A stretch of DNA of 13,788 nucleotides from JADHLN01 sp965658435 (GTDB taxonomy: Bacteria; Pseudomonadota; Alphaproteobacteria; Rickettsiales; JABIRX01): positions 1 through 13,788 of the forward strand of contig CBFHSE010000042.1 of the NCBI GenBank assembly GCA_965658435.1, written 5' to 3'. The notes beneath the pieces were generated by a model, which ran no database searches, was not told the DNA's origin, and was given only the letters and a program-made list of their open reading frames with translations. Position numbers and translations under genes: made by a program. Of the stretch, positions 13,538 to 13,788 are shown piece after piece. Position 1 is the stretch's first letter, and each line of letters begins with the position of its first letter.

Positions 13538-13788
13538 TTATTCAATTAAACTTGCAATAGAAGATAAGATTTTTTTAAGAGAAGGGTCAGAAATTTCATT
13601 AATTAATATCTGATCCTTTTGCGAAATATCTTTTCTTGATTTTTTCCTCTGAGCTTTCTTTGGTTTCTTAGTTTCTAATGATTTTAATCTAAATTTAATA
13701 TCCAGGCTATTTTCCATACCAAAGTAATTTGCGATCACCTCAATTATCTCTTCCTTGCAATATTGCAATTCAAAAATTTGCGCTTCAT
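13538..13788 (-). CDS. C-terminal end of an unrecognised protein (runs off the window)
   Basis: An open frame of at least 83 codons enters from the right edge; its start is outside. A TTG at 13768 could serve as a start, but the frame stays open upstream (EAQIFELQYC...), so I treat the gene as truncated. It begins with a probable helix, KEEIIEVIANYFGM, then RLKSLE, then a very basic linker, KKPKKAQRKKSRKD, and ends with a predicted helix, DPSLKKILSSIASLIE. A basic linker between helices would suit a nucleic-acid-binding protein, but I cannot name the family. Its stop lies three bases from the stop of the convergent unknown envelope gene, and the likely terminator of that gene falls inside it. 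Confidence 0.55.
   Translation of the reverse strand, partial: EAQIFELQYCKEEIIEVIANYFGMENSLDIKFRLKSLETKKPKKAQRKKSRKDISQKDQILINEISDPSLKKILSSIASLIE
13580..13624 (+). terminator. Possible terminator of the mdh/unknown-gene transcript, inside the convergent gene
   Basis: On the plus strand agaagggtcaga (13580-13591) pairs with tctgatcctttt (13609-13620) over 12 positions, including two G-U pairs, around a 17-base loop. The run TTTT ends the stem at 13617-13620, followed by GCG, so the U-tail is short. It lies about 50 bases after the upstream stop codon and inside the opposite-strand gene. On the minus strand no T-run follows, so it suits plus-strand transcription only. Confidence 0.33.

Noticed and set aside
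1..13788. CRISPR array, tRNA/rRNA, transposase, phage or defence cassette
   Set aside because: I looked for regularly spaced repeats, cloverleaf-like stems, terminal inverted repeats and hallmark motifs on both strands and found none I could support.

Overview
The window is a compact, very AT-rich stretch (GC roughly 30% by eye) of what looks like an alphaproteobacterial chromosome. Four things point to this class: a short one-domain MetRS with no zinc-knuckle cysteines, a cysteine-free L31, an LDH-type malate dehydrogenase, and the gene pairs holB-metG and hemJ-rho. The low GC, very short spacers and general lack of Shine-Dalgarno sequences suggest Rickettsiales or another reduced lineage. 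A complete ilvCBN operon argues against the most reduced obligate intracellular members. The family-level assignment is inference.

Layout, left to right. (1) 1-802: remains of a type IV/type II pseudopilin-like gene. It has no N-terminal prepilin helix and is frameshifted at a run of nine G. (2) 823-4106, minus strand: ilvC-ilvB-ilvN, encoding two steps of branched-chain amino acid synthesis, ending in a small terminator that contains the ilvN stop codon. (3) 4150-6590, plus: holB (clamp-loader delta') overlapping metG. (4) 6668-8840, plus: glmM, with an unusual C-terminal extension running 65 nt into thiD. (5) 8886-9583, plus: rpmE and hemJ sharing one base, behind a good sigma70-like promoter. 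(6) 9584-9832: the only sizeable intergenic region, with inverted repeats and a possible promoter before rho. (7) 9833-13534, plus: rho, mdh and an unrecognised secreted/membrane protein with a coiled coil. (8) 13538-13788, minus: the C-terminal end of an unrecognised gene that runs off the window, three bases from its convergent neighbour.

The genes are mostly housekeeping: amino acid synthesis, replication, translation, cell-wall precursor synthesis (GlmM), thiamine salvage or synthesis (ThiD), heme synthesis (HemJ), transcription termination (Rho) and the TCA cycle (Mdh). I see no CRISPR array, insertion sequence, phage gene, tRNA, rRNA, toxin-antitoxin pair or defence system, and no convincing new multi-gene system. 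The points most worth following are the poly-G pilin remnant, the GlmM extension/overlap together with its altered active-site loop, the Asp-to-Glu change in the ThDP/Mg motif of IlvB, and the unknown two-membrane-segment protein after mdh, which alone in the window has a perfect ribosome-binding site.
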